Shown here piece by piece: positions 1 to 10,886 of a stretch of 64,000 nucleotides of DNA. Within the stretch, counting starts at the first letter, position 1, and each line of letters starts with the position of its first letter. Below the pieces are notes generated by a model. It was not told the DNA's origin. It worked only from the letters and a program-made list of their open reading frames with translations, and ran no database searches. The DNA is from Pictodentalium vernedei (Eukaryota; Mollusca; Scaphopoda; Dentaliida; Dentaliidae). Where the stretch lies: assembly GCA_031216915.1 (NCBI GenBank), contig CM062294.1:31883128-31947127 (forward strand), in the 5' to 3' direction. The translations under genes and the position numbers were made by a program.

Positions 1-119
1 AGTATCTTTTATGTTAACGGTTCCATTAGCAAATGTTACCGTCAGACGACACCACGCGAAAAATTTGAAATGACTCGCCCGTTTTGTAATTGCTTCATTA
101 AGAGATTGACTAGCAAGGC

Positions 120-181
120 GCTTCATTTTTCTGGATTTTTCACAAGTGAAGCAGACGGTGTTCCGTGTGAAGTGTTGTTCG
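120..181. repeat. Left half of a dispersed repeat (DIRS tail type)
   Basis: This stretch closely matches 2555-2615 (both contain GCAGACGGTGTTCCG followed by GAAGTGTTGTT). It continues at 903 after the 182-902 insertion. It is a second fragment of sequence that also lies in the tail of the DIRS-like element at 2.1-5.7 kb. Confidence 0.6.
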
Positions 182-902
182 TAGAGATGGGCAATATACC
201 GAAAAACCGAACCGATACCGATATCATGGGGACACCGAAAAACCGAACCGACCCAATCTTTGAATACCGAAACCAACGGTATTTTCAATTTTCCCTGTGC
301 ATTCACTATTTATAAGGCCTTGATGAGGATTGATAGCAGTTGAAGTGTTCATTTTCATGAAAGAAGTGACCGATTTTATTTTTCAGTTTTGTTAAGCCTT
401 AAGGACCAGGGCAGTTGTACTAAATTATCAATAGTCTACGACCTGTACATGTCCAGTTGCTTAGCAGTGATTTCTAGCCAAGTCTTGGCTGCCTGTTAAG
501 GCAGCCAAGACTTGGCTAGAAATCACTGACCAGATAATTTTACTACTGTCATCAGGCCCACATAAAGATGACATCTTCAGGACACACATTCTATGATTAC
601 AGACGCCTTAAGTGGAGCTTGAAAAGTTAAGGCGTATTTAGAACAAGTCACCAAATTACTGTAGATCTGATCTGTGTTGACAAAAGAATGACAATATTGA
701 GCCCATCAACAATGGCATGTGTAGCACTGTGATAGAATGATACAAGAACAACTTATTCTGTATTTTTCTGACATGGATTCCCCTTTGGTACTATCAGTGA
801 ATCTGAAGTCACATACCGAATACCGAACCGATACCGCGGTATGCCCACACAAAAATACCGAAACCGATACCGAACTCAAAATTCCAATACCGCCCATCTC
901 TA
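182..902. mobile_element. Non-autonomous hAT-like MITE with 8-bp target duplication
   Basis: The ends are inverted: TAGAGATGGGC at the left and GCCCATCTCTA at the right, followed inward by repeated ACCGAAAAACCGAACCGATACC-type motifs at both ends. The flanks are GTTGTTCG (174-181) and GTAGTTCG (903-910), an 8-bp direct repeat with one mismatch, as expected for hAT elements. No transposase is present. An internal near-perfect palindrome lies at about 468-533 (AGCCAAGTCTTGGCTGCC and its complement). Assignment to hAT rests on TIR type and duplication length only. Confidence 0.7.
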
Positions 903-1070
903 GTAGTTCGAATTGCAAATTGATTAACAACGCCAAAAGATACACCTATAAAAACTAAATCACAGTACACGGAAAAGTTGGTGTGATGTGTAGATACATT
1001 TACACACCGACACGACAAACCGAACGCTGTGACGTCAAATGTGACGAATGTGCAAAAAACGTATAATTAA
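903..1070. repeat. Right half of the DIRS-tail repeat
   Basis: Matches 3045-3200 over about 150 bp, sharing GCTGTGACGTCAAATGTGACGA and flanking sequence. With 120-181 it reconstitutes the uninterrupted order seen at 2555-3200, which supports a clean insertion of the hAT-like element. Confidence 0.65.
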
Positions 1071-2095
1071 TGAACGTATAATTACATTCCACTTTTGGAA
1101 GGTTTGACCCCGTAACCGTTTAGTGACCATGGTCCCAAGCACAAAGTTGATAATTATTTTGATAGTCCACCGTCAGACACAATAGATATGATGACGTAAA
1201 CAACGTCAGGGGTACACCCTTCCCACTTGCTCATAGCTTTACCCCCAAACTACAAAGCTAAGCACTAATGTTATATTTGGATTACCTGAAAACAACGTAC
1301 TACAACGTAAATGCCCATCCAAGGTAAGAACACGTCAAAATTAAATTTCACTCCAGGGAGTTGAAATTTCAGGATGTTTTAGTTGTCGCGGTCTCAGGTA
1401 CAAAGAGGAAAAAAATATTGAAAATCCTACTTCAAACACCCGAGATAAATCATTAATACCATCGAGCTTATTGTCATTTAAACCATTTTGGACGGTTTTC
1501 ATTAAAAAAGTTATCTTGTTATTCACGAAGCTCCGTATTTATAAACCACACACATATCAAACATCACACATTGTTTTCTGATATTTGAAATTATGCAATT
1601 ATATTTTTTTCATTTCAAATTTATGCACAATTTTTGAAAATCGCATTTATTACACTCAATGCATTCCCGAAGTTCATACATACTCGGACAACTGCATATG
1701 CGTTAAATCTAATGGAGGCCCAAAATATAGGTCAAGACCGATAAGGTCACCCAGATATCAATGAGTGCATTTTTCAGAATTGTTAGAAATCGAATTTTAT
1801 GGCCTCCATTGTATTCTTGGAGTTCATATGTGTATTTTTGATCTCAAAAAGGTGGGTAGAGCCTCAGCATGGTATGAGATATGGACATAGGACCAATACC
1901 AATATTTCAATATGTGGGACAAAGTCACTGAGGTCACCCGGGGTCATTGTGTGTATTTTTAGAATTGATGGAGATCGCTTTTTATGACCATCTAATACAT
2001 TCCCGAAGTTTACATATGTATTTCATTACTCGATGAGTGAGCAGAGCCAAACATATTTAAAAAATCATTAAATTTTGTTTCTTAACATACTACCC
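1071..2095. other. AT-rich DNA with a weak tandem repeat, no gene seen
   Basis: No credible coding region. Between about 1648 and 2040 a unit of roughly 150-185 bp recurs about 2.3 times, marked by CATTCCCGAAGTTCATAC-like motifs near 1662, 1812 and 1997. Copies are diverged. Confidence 0.4.
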
Positions 2096-2099
2096 CAAT

Positions 2100-2255
2100 T
2101 ATTTTCAATTGGCGGTAACGTAAGTGCAAACTCTACTTCGGAACTTAACTCAAGCTAATAACTGTTCCAAACGAATTTGTAAAACTAGAAGAATGCAACA
2201 GCACGAGAAAAAAAATCGAAAGGGTCGAGTGAGACGGGCGCTCGGAATTACACTA
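2100..2255. repeat. DIRS inverted terminal repeat (left)
   Basis: Pairs with the reverse complement of 5527-5672. Shared blocks include ACTTCGGAAC, TCAAGCTAA, TCCAAACGAATTTG, AGAAGAATGCAA and CGAGAAAAAAAA. The arms have diverged by scattered substitutions and small indels. Confidence 0.7.
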
Positions 2256-2554
2256 CTCTGCTCACCTCCTGCATTACCGAGCGCGAGGGCGAACTACCGT
2301 GACGTCAATTTCGAATTCCCCCCAACAAGAAATTTGTAATTTAGCGGAGAAGCAAAGGATATTAATCCATCAATCCGCAAGAAGGGTGGGCCTCCGGTAA
2401 ACAATTTTGGTATGTATGTTCAAAATCAAAATTTACTTGAAAAATTTAATTTCTCCTCGACATACTCACAATTGTTTACAATTGGCTGAATAAACAATAG
2501 GGAGAGATGAATCAAATAACCAATACCCCTATAAGCGCGCCTGAAAGAAAGACA

Positions 2555-3200
2555 AGGTGGGCAGCGATTTTTCACACGTGTAGCAGACGGTGTTCCGGAT
2601 GAAGTGTTGTTTAAATTACAAATCAATTTACGATTTGAACAGAGATGAAATGAGTTTATCTGGTTTATTGATTACTTATCTAGGGCCGCCGTGGTGTACA
2701 CGAGAGGCTTATTTACTAAACATGTGGTTGTTAAAAGTTGGCTTGAACAAGGCAACTTTTTAACGATCACAAGTTTATTAAATAAGCCTCTCGTGTTTCA
2801 GGGGGTAGGTTTTGGGCTATGGGGATTGGCTTATTGGAACATATACGATATTGTGATGAATTGACAGTAACATGGTCTGAGGTTTGCGGCCCGCAGCCGA
2901 AAACCTCAGACCATGTTACCGTCAATTCATCATAATAATTTATAATGTTTTAGAGTTCGAAAAAATAGCTCTTTTGCATTTTTGATTTAACATCATTTTC
3001 GATGCGTTTTTGCGTTAATGTTTTAAAAGAACCCTCATATTTTGTGCAACTTCTACCTCAACAGCGCCAGAAGATACGCCTATAGAAACTAACAACACAG
3101 TGCATGGTTTAGTTGGTGTAAGGTGTGGATACATTTGCACATTGACACGACAAACTGAATGCTGTGACGTCAAATGTGACGAAGGTGCAAAAAAAACGCA
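2555..3200. repeat. DIRS 3' tail interrupted by palindrome-rich insert
   Basis: 2555-2640 and 3045-3200 match the split repeat at 120-181 and 903-1070. The segment between them holds two large hairpins: about 2696-2802 (arms with ACACGAGAGGCTTATTTA) and about 2862-2930 (arms with AACATGGTCTGAGGTTT). I see no coding sequence in it. Confidence 0.55.
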
Positions 3201-3324
3201 AGGAAGAGAAAAGTGCATTAAACTCGCTGGAAAGAACAGAACCTTTGAAATCCATCCTGAAACAGAGAAGACATGAAGATGCTGCGGAGGTACCTGAAAC
3301 ATTAGGTTACGGGAAAAATGCACA

Positions 3325-4467
3325 TCAATCTGAAAACACAGAATCAACGAGGGGGACAGTAGTCTGAGCAGCAACTAGAGGGTCTAACGAAAAAAGATCC
3401 TCAGATTGCTTCTGGAGGTGGCGGAGATAAAACTTGGAGAAAATAGTGAACTTTCTCCATTCATCACATTCCGGAGAGAAACTGAATTGGAGAACGTCCA
3501 GAATGTAGAAATGGCACAAATCTCATGCGTATTAAACTGGTTCGAAACAAGATCTGTTGCAGTCAAAATTGAATAAGTCGGCTCGATTGCAAGACAAATT
3601 TCCCTGGAAATAGAATGAGAAGAGATAGACTGCCTTCCGGAATGAGAGACAAACAGAACCTCTTCCGGCTCCTCAGAATGAATTGTGTGCGATTAATATA
3701 AGTCTTAATCGTCCGCACAGGACACAGGAGAGGCCTCTGGTCGCCCTTTTTCGGGGGGGGGGGGGGAGTGCCCGAATGCAGTTGAGTAGACATGTGGAAA
3801 TTAGTCACTTACAGTCACTGAGGGTCGAAAGGGGCTTGTTCCCAATACCGTCCCTGCGCGCCTTCGGCGCATTAAACCATTCCATACGAATGCAGTTGGG
3901 AGGAGGCACAGATCAGGAAGTGGATCCTTGGCAAGAAAAGAGCAATCAGAAGTTGAGGTCTCACTGTTAGCCTCGTTTCTAAAGAAAGACAAATCAAGAG
4001 ACATGGCATGAAGCCCACTGACGCGTCTTGCAGAGGCAAATGCTAGAAGATAAACAGTCTTATTTGTGAGAAAACACATATGGATCTCAGATAAAGGCTC
4101 GAAAGGCGCCTCCCTCCATACAATATAACACTCATACCAAGTGTAAGACTCAAACTCGAGGTCTTTTAAAAAATCAGTCTGGAGAGAAATAGTTGACGAC
4201 TGATGCACAGCTTTCCCACATAAGAGAAAGTTTCGGACAACACTGCCCTATAGCCCTTAATGATAACAGATTGAAGGCCTTTGGAATCAAAACTGTATAC
4301 CAGAAAATCCGTAATTTGAACCATTGACATATATCGGTAATCCACATTTTGAAAATGTTCCATTTAGTAGCATAAGTTCGAGTCGATTGCAGAGAGCGCA
4401 AAATCCCGGAGCTAAAAGGGTCGACAGGATTGCGGCGCTCTACAGACGATCGCAACCGGTCGGTCAC
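3325..4467 (-). pseudogene. Tyrosine recombinase of DIRS-like element
   Basis: Integrase of the lambda/YR type, which joins the circular DNA intermediate to the genome in DIRS elements. Successive minus-strand frames give, in order, a core-binding region (TYATKWNIFKMW, KGLQSVIIKGYRAVLS), the start of the catalytic domain (LTNKTVYLLAFASARRVSGL, carrying the first catalytic Arg), a middle part (LCPVRTIKTYINRTQFI) and the C-terminus (FSKFYLRHLQKQSEDLFSL, where the Tyr of FYLRHL is the expected nucleophile). At least three frame changes (near 4200, 3800 and 3540) break it. A poly-G tract at 3758-3767 lies at one break. Family assignment is from motif recognition. Confidence 0.8.
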
Positions 4468-4523
4468 TGATCGCTGTCGGAAGGCTGAATGTCCGACAAG
4501 AAGAAAAAGACAAACTCTAAGGC

Positions 4524-5163
4524 CTAACCCAAGACAGACGATGGGGCGTCGCCTTCAAGCATATCGTCATCATATGTGTCGGAAGAGACGTTGCTAAACT
4601 CAGGCTGACCAGCAGGAGCCTCCTGGGAATGCTGAGCAGCATTCAATGAGCCACGTGAGGAATCTCCGAGACCGGCCAAACGAGGTTGCGCCTCAAGAGG
4701 CACAGGGAAGCTAACTTGAGGATTTCTAGAAAGCAAGGGGGTGAGCGCCAGGCCGACCTGCCCTAGATGACCCTGAGTGGACATCGAAAAACTGGTCTCG
4801 ACGTAAACCGTCGCCCCAAGGGTGACCACTGACGCCAAAAGGAAGGGAGACCGGAGTCCCCACTTCAGGCCTCCCATCATCATCGACAGCTGCAAAGGAC
4901 TGCCCACCATCTTGCGTGACATATTCACCACGTACACTCTCAGAAATATCTGAGGAGGTACTGCTAGCTTTGCCTCGGGAACGAGATGGCCGAGCAAGAG
5001 CAAGAACCACTTTGTTCAGGGCCGACCAAAATTGAGACGACCAGACCCCATAGATGCCACAGGGATTGGCCTGAGAACCATTATCAGATGTGCCACAGTT
5101 AGTATGCAGGTCGCCCACATTTTTCACCTGCAAACATGAGGAGCAAGGAATAGTTTTAGGCAT
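4524..5163 (-). pseudogene. DIRS-like gag ORF
   Basis: The likely start is the ATG at 5163 (MPKTIPCSSCLQVKNVGDLH), a Cys-rich N-terminus of the kind found in DIRS-like gag proteins. It continues through a Ser/Arg-rich stretch (ARPSRSRGKASS) to about 4726, and the C-terminal part then lies in another frame (to 4524), ending in an acidic tail (YDDDMLEGDAPSSVLG). One frameshift near 4730-5000 separates the parts. In full elements an RT-RNase H reading frame follows; here the recombinase follows directly. Confidence 0.6.
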
Positions 5164-5526
5164 GGTCCAAAACTGTGTGAGAAGTTTGGAGAACAAAGAT
5201 GAGGGAGGAAACCCCACAAGGTTCCCAAAATCACAAAAATCATCACGGGCGGAAAAATGATCACTGACGCGGGTCGCGTTTTCGTATGCGAAAATAACGA
5301 GGTGCACACAGAGAATGCAAGCTACAAGTAGCATAAATGATAAATAATAATTTGATTCTTGAGTTACAAGGATGCAAACGCACTTTGTCTTATACACTGT
5401 ATAATATGAGCAATCAAAATCGAGTTCACAAGGGAATGAGAGATTAACAACACGAGTCATACAAAAAATCAGTTCGAACGTGTGTTGGGTAATGCAGGAG
5501 GTGTGTAGAGAGAGAACAAATAATTT

Positions 5527-5672
5527 CGAGCGCAGGTCTCGCGGGAGCCTTTCGATCTTTTTTTTTTTCTCGTACTTTTGCATTCTTCTTCTTTTCCAAA
5601 TTCGTTTGGAAAAGTTTTTAGCTTGAGTTCCGAAGTGGGGTTTGCACTGAAGTTACAGCCAATTGTAAACAA
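5527..5672. repeat. DIRS inverted terminal repeat (right)
   Basis: Inverted partner of 2100-2255. It lies upstream of the gag-like ORF in the direction of transcription. The adjacent AATTGTAAACAATT region also matches, inverted, at 2465-2490, so part of the terminal sequence is repeated inside the element as in DIRS internal complementary regions. Confidence 0.65.
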
Positions 5673-5718
5673 TTATGAGTAGGTTGAAAATAAATCCATT
5701 TCTGATTTCGGTATACTA

Positions 5719-6032
5719 CAGTTAAAACTAGAAGTCCTGTCACGAATTGTGCGCTTATCTAGGCTTAATTGCGCGTAGGAATTGCGCGCAATTGCCATAT
5801 TGAATGACATCCAAAGCACGGCAGGTTCTCCTGATTACTCATAGCAAACACAAGCAATGTTTCTGCCAATGGTTCTCCGGGTTACCCGGAGGTCCATTGG
5901 CTGAAACGTTGCTTGTGCACAGGCCATATGTACATAATTTGATAGACTTACTATGGTTATAACGCGTAGATTAACGCGCAAGTCGACGTGCTATTTGTGC
6001 GCATTTCATGACAGGATTTCTAGTTTTAACTG
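5719..6032. mobile_element. Tc1/mariner-type MITE (family 1)
   Basis: Terminal inverted repeats of about 35 bp begin CAGTTAAAACTAGAA and continue TCCTGTCA; TA dinucleotides flank both ends (5717-5718, 6033-6034). The interior carries a hairpin (5852-5922: CCAATGG...CCGGGTTACCCGG...CCATTGG) shared with the second TA-type MITE family at 11995 and 57135. No ORF. Confidence 0.75.
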
Positions 6033-6152
6033 TACAATTGAATGCTGAGCATAGAAGTTATTTCTAGTTTCGTCTGATCCCTGTATGAAAATCGTTAAAT
6101 ACTGTGTATCAAAAATCCATTGCTGATTTCTTTAAAGATATTTCACTTCCTA

Positions 6153-6602
6153 CACACTAAAAACTAAAGTGTTAAAACTGACACTTTCAAGGTGTTAAAC
6201 CCATTCTAACTCTTAGGGTTTGATTTTAACACTCAAAGTGCAATGCTTTAAGCACTTAGACATTACAATCGTCAGACATCTGAAACTTGAGTGGATGGCA
6301 TTTCCCATGTGTCTAACATTGGTGGTTCTTCCAGAATCGTCCATAATTTGATTTGCGCTTGGTGGGTACATAATTAAAAGGACACAACGCAGATGACGCG
6401 GATCAGGCTCGAGAGTTCGAGCCTGATCCGCGTCATCTGCGTTGTTTCCTTTTAAGTGTCGCGACATTACACTTGTCAAGTGGTATTATTGTAACACCTG
6501 TCAAGTTCTGGGATATCAACACTTGAACAAAGTGCTAGTTCAGCTCTTAGTGTTAAATACAGCACTTCAAGTGTAGTTTTTAACACTTTAGTTTTTAGCG
6601 TG
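6153..6602. mobile_element. MITE with ACTAAAAACTAAAGTGTTAA termini
   Basis: Left end CACACTAAAAACTAAAGTG and right end CACTTTAGTTTTTAGCGTG are inverted repeats with one mismatch, flanked by TA on both sides. A 62-bp near-perfect palindrome sits at 6384-6445 (arms AACGCAGATGACGCGGATCA). No coding capacity. Confidence 0.75.
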
Positions 6603-7197
6603 TAAAATAAGTGTCCATAAAATATCTTTCTATATAGTTTATTTCTGATGCTTACACAATTTTCACACAGGCTTTGCTACGTTCAAGCAAACATTATGAC
6701 TGACACAAATTCCCCACGAGGAACGGCATCATGCCTTGCTGATGAGTAACAGAGTAACTTTTTACAGAAAAAATGAATTCACCTGTTCAGTGTGAACATC
6801 GTCCTGAACAAAAATCCCTTTGTGCAGGTTGGGCTATAAAGATAGCGTGTAATATTGATCGTTGTAATCACACGGTAGTGCTTTGGCGCGGTTGCTCCGT
6901 GGTCGTTGGTTGTTCCACATCATTCGGATCTGATTATCGAGGGTATTGCTACACCGATGATGTCCGCAAAACGGTGAACATAATAGCTCACCTGAATCGG
7001 TATCGGGTTACAGTCGGTGCTGTGGATATATTCGGTCAACAGAAACGGAATTTTATTAAAAAAGAACACATTAACTCTCAACCCGCTGACTATTTTCAAG
7101 ATAAGCAGCCACGACAAGTTTTGATGAAAACATCATCTAAATTTAACCAAAGAAACTATTCGTGGAAACATGCATTCAATTTAGAGAATGAAACTTG
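6603..7197 (+). other. Intron or intergenic DNA with an unassigned 141-codon ORF
   Basis: An open frame at 6773-7198 (start MNSPVQCEHRPEQK) encodes a Cys-containing N-terminal half and a basic C-terminal half. I recognise no family. It ends exactly at the edge of the TTAA-type MITE at 7198, so the original frame may have been longer and cut by that insertion. It could be a remnant of the same viral-like cluster seen at 23-28 kb, but nothing in its sequence proves this. Confidence 0.25.
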
Positions 7198-7423
7198 ATT
7201 GACCCCTTGGACCCGGATGGTATATTCCATGCCAGTTCAGAGCCATCGTTTGATAGAGTCTATATATTCGTTACTTGGTGGAAGACCATTCGATATTTTC
7301 AACTTGCTGTCTTGGGGCTACACGTTGAAAATCTTGATTGGACTACCATACAACTTTACCGAGCAACTTTTTACTTTATGTCACTCCTTACCCGGAAAGC
7401 GGCATTTCGCGTTCAAAGGGTTA
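7198..7423. mobile_element. piggyBac-type MITE, family B (decayed)
   Basis: Left end TTGACCCCTTGGACCC and right end GTTCAAAGGGTTAA resemble those of the better copy at 33119-33356. The central hairpin half-sites (TTTTCAACTTGCTG, ACACGTTGAAAATCTTGATT) also match that copy. One TTAA end has mutated to TTGA. Confidence 0.5.
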
Positions 7424-7505
7424 AATGCGCTTAAATTGCACTTGTTTCAGTGGCAAGAGAAATCTTGTTATGGGCAGTAATTCCCACTAGAAAGCATGCA
7501 ATAAG

Positions 7506-7754
7506 TTAACCCTTTACCCAACGCAGACGATATCAAAATTTATTATTTTAAATATCATTTTTTTAAATTTTTCAATATATTTCAACAAAACAATATCATG
7601 TGACCCCTCGTTGGAACGAGCTCGCCGAGCTCGTTCCAACGAGGGGTCACATGATATGGTTTTTTTTAAATGTTCTGAAAAATAATATTTTTTCAACTGC
7701 AGAATTTGCATATTACGCGGGCGGATGCGGGTGATTCGTTGGGTAAAGGGTTAA
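7506..7754. mobile_element. piggyBac-type MITE, family A copy 1
   Basis: Begins TTAACCCTTTACCCAACG and ends CGTTGGGTAAAGGGTTAA, perfectly inverted, with TTAA as the likely target site. The core is a long palindrome (7601-7650, TGACCCCTCGTTGGAACGAG and complement). The sequence between TIR and core differs from the other copies, while the TIRs and core are conserved. Confidence 0.8.
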
Positions 7755-8253
7755 ACTCTATAATGCCTGCTTTTCTAAAGAAACATCGTCCATATAGAAA
7801 TTTGATTAATATCCTTAATCAGCAGCAAAATGTCCACGTAGCTACTGATAAAGATGGAAAGATTAATTAGTGTACGCCTCGCGACTACTGCACTGTCTTT
7901 TACGGCTTTTCTATAGATCAACAAATGAAAATGTGTGTCGTAAACATCTATATTTCAATATGATATTTACACCGTAAAATGTTAATATTCACACGGTCAA
8001 CGTACCGGTAGCGATTTTGTACAGTGTTCAGCATCAAGCGATAGACCAGGTCGCCTTTACTCTCACTCTTTGGGTTTACCTCAAAGGAAGCGTTTGTGCG
8101 ACAACAGCACGAAACACGGAAAAAGTTTGAGAAATCAGTTTTAAAAAATTGGCTAATCACGTGACCCCAATTAATCCATCTCAAAGAGTTTAAAATGAAC
8201 CTATTCTTTTAAAATAATTTGAGATATGGTAACTATAATGCATTTTGTTTCAG
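7755..8253 (+). other. Intron of the dehydratase-like gene; nothing firm
   Basis: A short open stretch after the MITE (MPAFLKKHRPYRNLINILNQ, about 7764-7868) looks protein-like but is too short to assign. The remainder to 8253 ends in a pyrimidine-containing tract and TTTCAG, the acceptor of the next exon. Confidence 0.35.
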
Positions 8254-8378
8254 GCTACGAGAGAACTGTATAGAGTGTCACACAATTGCAACTGGTTCCA
8301 CTCCACTTTGTAGTAGAATAGACGGAAAAATTGATAGCATTTTTACCGAGTTCCATCCAGGCGGTTATGTATTTAAAG
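8254..8378 (+). CDS. D-serine dehydratase-like protein, internal exon A
   Basis: 125-bp exon between TTTCAG and GTATGT. It encodes GSTPLCSRI...TEFHPGGYVFK, matching the GSTP-x-C and TExHPGxYVF segments of the fold III PLP enzymes D-serine dehydratase, D-threonine aldolase and D-threo-3-hydroxyaspartate dehydratase. It enters with one base completing a codon and leaves with one base (phase 1), which fits exon B at 21280 exactly. The upstream exons, carrying the PLP-binding lysine, were not found in the window and probably lie before it. The gene runs on the + strand over at least 32 kb. Confidence 0.85.
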
Positions 8379-8469
8379 GTATGTTTTGTCTTTCGTTATT
8401 ATTTCTTTCTTTCATACAGAATTTTATCAGGGATGTCCACTTTCTGGAGGGCGTCAATCTTCTTACCTG

Positions 8470-8640
8470 AGCAGTATAATTACAGTACAGTCGTCGTGGA
8501 CTGATCGTACATGTAATCCACACGTGGGCAGTAATGTCTATGCATGCGTTTATCAGTTAACAAAGATCATCTTTAGCAAAATGTCTGATGATTATTCCTA
8601 TAATTAGTGTTTGGAATCTAATTATATTTCATCCGAGTGT
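8470..8640. repeat. Dispersed repeat shared with 31195-31400
   Basis: TTACAGTACAGTCG, TGTGGACTGATC/GTGGACTGATC and TTCTTATAATTAGTG-type blocks occur in the same order here and at 31195-31400, in introns of the same gene. No coding sense. Copies are diverged. Confidence 0.5.
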
Positions 8641-10634
8641 GTGTGTGGGGTAGGGGGGGGATCGGAAACAACAACACAAGTTTGAGTTTTTCAAGTTTTT
8701 CATGAGTACCTCCAACAAGGGTCTACGTGACTTGCACTCTAGTTTTACACCACGACTAGATTTTAAATGGCGTTTGCTCTGGTACCCTCTTGTTTTTGAA
8801 AGTTATGTAAGTGGCTTCTAGCACTCAACCAGTTAATATTTTGAAATCAGGATGGAGATTAAGTGCTTAAGAATGTGCTCGAACAGTTACAGCATCTGAT
8901 TTGCAATATAATGTTATACTATTTAATATCCAAAGTAATGTTATAGCATCTGACACCCAATGTTATGTTATAGCATCTGACTTGTAGTGCATATACCATT
9001 CTACAAAACACTGCCTTTTGTGTTTGTCACCAATGAGCGTTTCAGTAATCCTAAGAGAGAACACAATGAGCATGGTATATAGGGGATAGGGAAGTTGTGA
9101 GTTTTTCAGGTGTTTTAAGAACACAAAGTGAAACATAGGAACAACTCCAATAAGAGTAATAGATTCCTAGTCCCCATACATTGTATTCTGTAGTTATACA
9201 ATGTTTTAACTTGAATTAAGTGAATGAATCTGATATCTATAGAGAAGAATATCACCTTCAGTTGCCTGTTTAGTTTCTTGCTTGCAATCTTGTTTTTCTG
9301 TTAACAACCAATGGATATCTGAATAAAAAAATATGAAAAACAAAAAAGAAATAAGCATACTTTCTTGCTTGACACTGTTTTATGTTGAAGCATTTTGCTC
9401 ACGTCGTAACGTCAATCAGATGCCTGACGATCAACCAGATGCATTTTTACTCAATACATCAACATGGACACTTTTGTGCAAGCACATGCGAGACAGAAAA
9501 CGCCAATGAAAAGCGTTTCTTTTGTTCACGTATCGCGCAATCTCTGCATGTTAGAACATAAAGAAGAAACATTCTATGGAGAAACCTGAATCTTTGTCAA
9601 CAAAAGAAGTTGAATACCACACCACAATGCATTGTATCTGGTGGTTCACGAGAAATTCTTTTTAAATAATCTCAAATTTATTGGACAGGATTCTAAACTA
9701 CAGGGGTTAAAATCTTCATTCGCGCCCCATTAAAAAAGATCAATTTTTGGGCGAGTCGAGCCGGTACGAAACTCGAATTGGGACGCAACGCCTGGTCCGA
9801 GCTGACTTGAAATGAATTGCCTCGGAATCGTAGAGGATTATGACTGGTGCTTCCTGAACATTATTTTGAAAGAAATTCAAGCTTATTGTACATGTCCTAC
9901 ACATTGGGGGTTAAAATCTTCTTTCGAAAAAATATACCTCGCACCAAACTTCATCAAAAACAATGCAGAGTGCTGACATGTACAGTCAAAGTTAGAAACA
10001 GTTCATAAATAATTTTTTTTTCGTCTGGAATTCTGCAATCGAAAAAAAAATAGATTATCAGAAACAGGTCACAATTACAGGTCCAATTTGCGGACAAGAA
10101 GAAAATCATATTTAAGAAGAGAAACAGAATTTACTGCGATCAGTCAATTCGAGCATTAGAAATAGGCCTAGATAATATAGAAAGAGAATTTATGGAAGCA
10201 AAATATATTTTAAGAAATAAGTATAAATTAGTCTTCATAAAGATTTTCAATGCTTTAAATATTTTCATACAGGAATCAGATAAAAGTTTTCAAGAAACCA
10301 GAAATCATCTCTGTGCACAGCATTCAATTTGTTCTTTAAAGGATTTGTTTGACCTCTGTCCACTTTTTTGAGTATACAAATACATGTATGAACGTGTGCA
10401 GTGCATTAGGGTGTCTTAAAATGTCATTTCCGGCAATTTTGCAGAATGAACTCAGTGACCATTGGGTGATCTCAGTGAACGTGACCCACGTTTTGAACCG
10501 CCATTGACTTTCGACTCATTTAAAACAGAATCAAAATCGGTTTCCAACCGAGAATCTGATACAAATCACAGGACATGCACATTATCATGATAATTCATTT
10601 ATCTAACAATTCTGTCGCATAAACAGATTAAATC
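8641..10634. other. Long intron, no gene seen
   Basis: AT-rich intron sequence of the dehydratase-like gene. Three diverged copies of a TTATAGCATCTGAC-type motif lie at 8887-8980. No convincing ORF, TIR pair or repeat otherwise. Confidence 0.5.
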
Positions 10635-10886
10635 TTAACCCTTTACCCAACGTAACGGCCAAAAAGGGCAAATGCTATTCTGGAAAATCGCCAATTAATT
10701 TTCATTATTTTTTCATTTTCTGTCTCAAAAACATAGGTTATGACCCCTCGTTGGAACGAGCTCGTCGAGCTCGTTCCAACGAGGGGTCATAACCTATGTT
10801 TTTGAGACAAAAATGAAAAAAAATTAGTTATTCAAGAATTTGTTTTTGCAAGTGTCGTCTGCTTTTCATGATAGGTAAAGGGTTAA
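10635..10886. mobile_element. piggyBac-type MITE, family A copy 2
   Basis: TTAACCCTTTACCCAACG at the left, GGTAAAGGGTTAA at the right. The central palindrome 10727-10811 has arms AACATAGGTTATGACCCCTC and CTCGTTGGAACGAGCTCG. TTAA at both ends. Confidence 0.8.

Larger units (their letters stand above)
2096..5690 (-). mobile_element. DIRS-like tyrosine-recombinase retroelement, RT deleted
   Basis: The element reads on the minus strand: gag-like ORF (5163-4524), then tyrosine recombinase (4467-3325), then a non-coding tail. It is bounded by inverted terminal repeats at about 2100-2255 and 5527-5672, the hallmark of DIRS elements. The RT/RNase H region normally between gag and recombinase is absent: only about 60 bp separates the two ORFs. 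Several frameshifts are present. Outer limits are approximate. Confidence 0.75.

Noticed and set aside
3015-3374. 119-codon minus ORF with a hydrophobic start
   Set aside because: Overlaps the end of the recombinase in another frame and the shared DIRS tail repeat; shadow frame.
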